Source: Haemophilus seminalis
GTDB taxonomy: Bacteria > Pseudomonadota > Gammaproteobacteria > Enterobacterales > Pasteurellaceae
Direction: 5' to 3'
Length of the DNA: 64,000 bases
Assembly (NCBI RefSeq): GCF_006384255.1
Contig: NZ_VCED01000002.1
Span: forward strand, 186,001-250,000
The translations under genes and the position numbers were made by a program. The notes under the pieces were generated by a model, which did no database searches, had not been told where the DNA came from, and worked only from the letters and a program-made list of their open reading frames with translations. Shown here in pieces: positions 63,529 to 64,000 of the stretch; the first letter of the stretch is position 1; every line of letters begins with the position of its first letter.

Positions 63529-64000
63529 ATGTCTGAAATTAAACTTAATTATCATAAAACTCACTTTTTAACGAGTGCGCCGAATATTCGTTCTATTCCT
63601 GAAGATACGGGCATTGAAATTGCGTTTGCGGGACGTTCAAATGCAGGAAAATCAACTGCACTTAATGCATTAACTAATCAAAAAAGCTTAGCCCGCACCT
63701 CAAAAACGCCGGGGCGTACCCAACTAATCAACTTATTTGAAGTGGAACCAAATTGTAAATTGGTGGATTTACCAGGTTATGGTTATGCAGCCGTACCAGA
63801 GCAAATGAAAATCCAATGGCAAAAATCCTTAGGCGAATATTTGCAAAAACGAGAATGTTTGGCGGGATTGGTTGTGCTGATGGATATTCGCCACCCTCTT
63901 AAAGATCTTGACCAACAAATGATTGAATGGGCGGTTTCAGCAGATTTACCCGTACTTTTATTGCTTACTAAAGCCGATAAATTGAGCCAAAGTGCACGTA
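63529..64000 (+). CDS. engB: Ribosome biogenesis GTP-binding protein (YihA/YsxC), cut by window edge
   Basis: The ATG at 63529 after AAAGGAAT opens a frame of 157 codons to the right edge: [19 protein letters not shown]. GTPase motifs are G1 GRSNAGKST (near 36-44), TPGRTQ, G3 DLPGYG and G4 TKAD. The family is about 205 residues, so about 50 are missing. EngB is needed for 50S subunit assembly. Confidence 0.97.
   Translation, partial: MSEIKLNYHKTHFLTSAPNIRSIPEDTGIEIAFAGRSNAGKSTALNALTNQKSLARTSKTPGRTQLINLFEVEPNCKLVDLPGYGYAAVPEQMKIQWQKSLGEYLQKRECLAGLVVLMDIRHPLKDLDQQMIEWAVSADLPVLLLLTKADKLSQSAR

Overview
The window is chromosomal DNA of a Haemophilus species of the H. influenzae / H. haemolyticus group. 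Three things point there. The 9-base Pasteurellaceae uptake signal AAGTGCGGT (or its complement) occurs throughout, inside genes and as inverted pairs acting as terminators. Codon use is AT-rich. The housekeeping genes (lgtF-waaA-coaD, rep, glmU, rplJL, purB-hflD, trpS, the str operon, gyrB, zwf-pgl-gnd) are of Haemophilus type. I cannot settle the species from this sequence alone.

Layout. 1-3545 (minus): ndh (cut by the left edge) and an rsmA-apaH-HI_0552 operon. 3678-5610 (plus): infA, then rpsF-priB-rpsR-rplI with a likely S6:S18-type leader. 5611-6100 is a decayed, gene-free gap. 6101-8592 (plus): topoisomerase-type zinc-finger gene, tsaC, aroE, tag; then lgtF (minus) and waaA-coaD-lipoprotein-rep (plus). 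13.6-16.6 kb holds two accessory ATPases: a DUF4143 ATPase, and an AAA ATPase fused to a DUF4435/Toprim-like domain that resembles PARIS/OLD-type anti-phage proteins.

16.6-27.6 kb is the most unusual part: a patchwork of redox and electrophile-stress genes and gene fragments. It has two mdaB copies (each with a divergent LysR gene, one dead), a thioredoxin-like protein, an AraC/GlxA regulator with a divergent exported metallo-hydrolase, two partly duplicated ohr/AraC units, and cadD. Broken pieces of an aldo-keto reductase, an old-yellow-enzyme-type reductase, an ABC ATPase and NnrS are also present. Neisseria DNA uptake sequences (GCCGTCTGAA and the AGGTCGTCTGAA variant) occur here, some fused to Haemophilus uptake-signal hairpins. 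The simplest reading is repeated natural transformation with commensal Neisseria DNA followed by duplication and decay.

27.6-41.6 kb returns to core genome: rimO, mgtC-like, asd, pldB, a tRNA-Ser/Arg/Arg cluster, a small membrane protein, glmU, rplL/rplJ with an L10 leader, purB, hflD, trpS, a YfcZ-like gene, dusA and a ClC transporter. 41.8-46.4 kb is the str operon (rpsL-rpsG-fusA-tuf) with a conserved S7-type rpsL-rpsG spacer. 46.4-64 kb carries rluE, greB, tex, gyrB, hslR, an OPT transporter, cysQ, the oxidative pentose phosphate set zwf-pgl-gnd, pepD, gpt and the start of engB. No CRISPR array, rRNA, intact insertion sequence or tetranucleotide phase-variation tract was seen.
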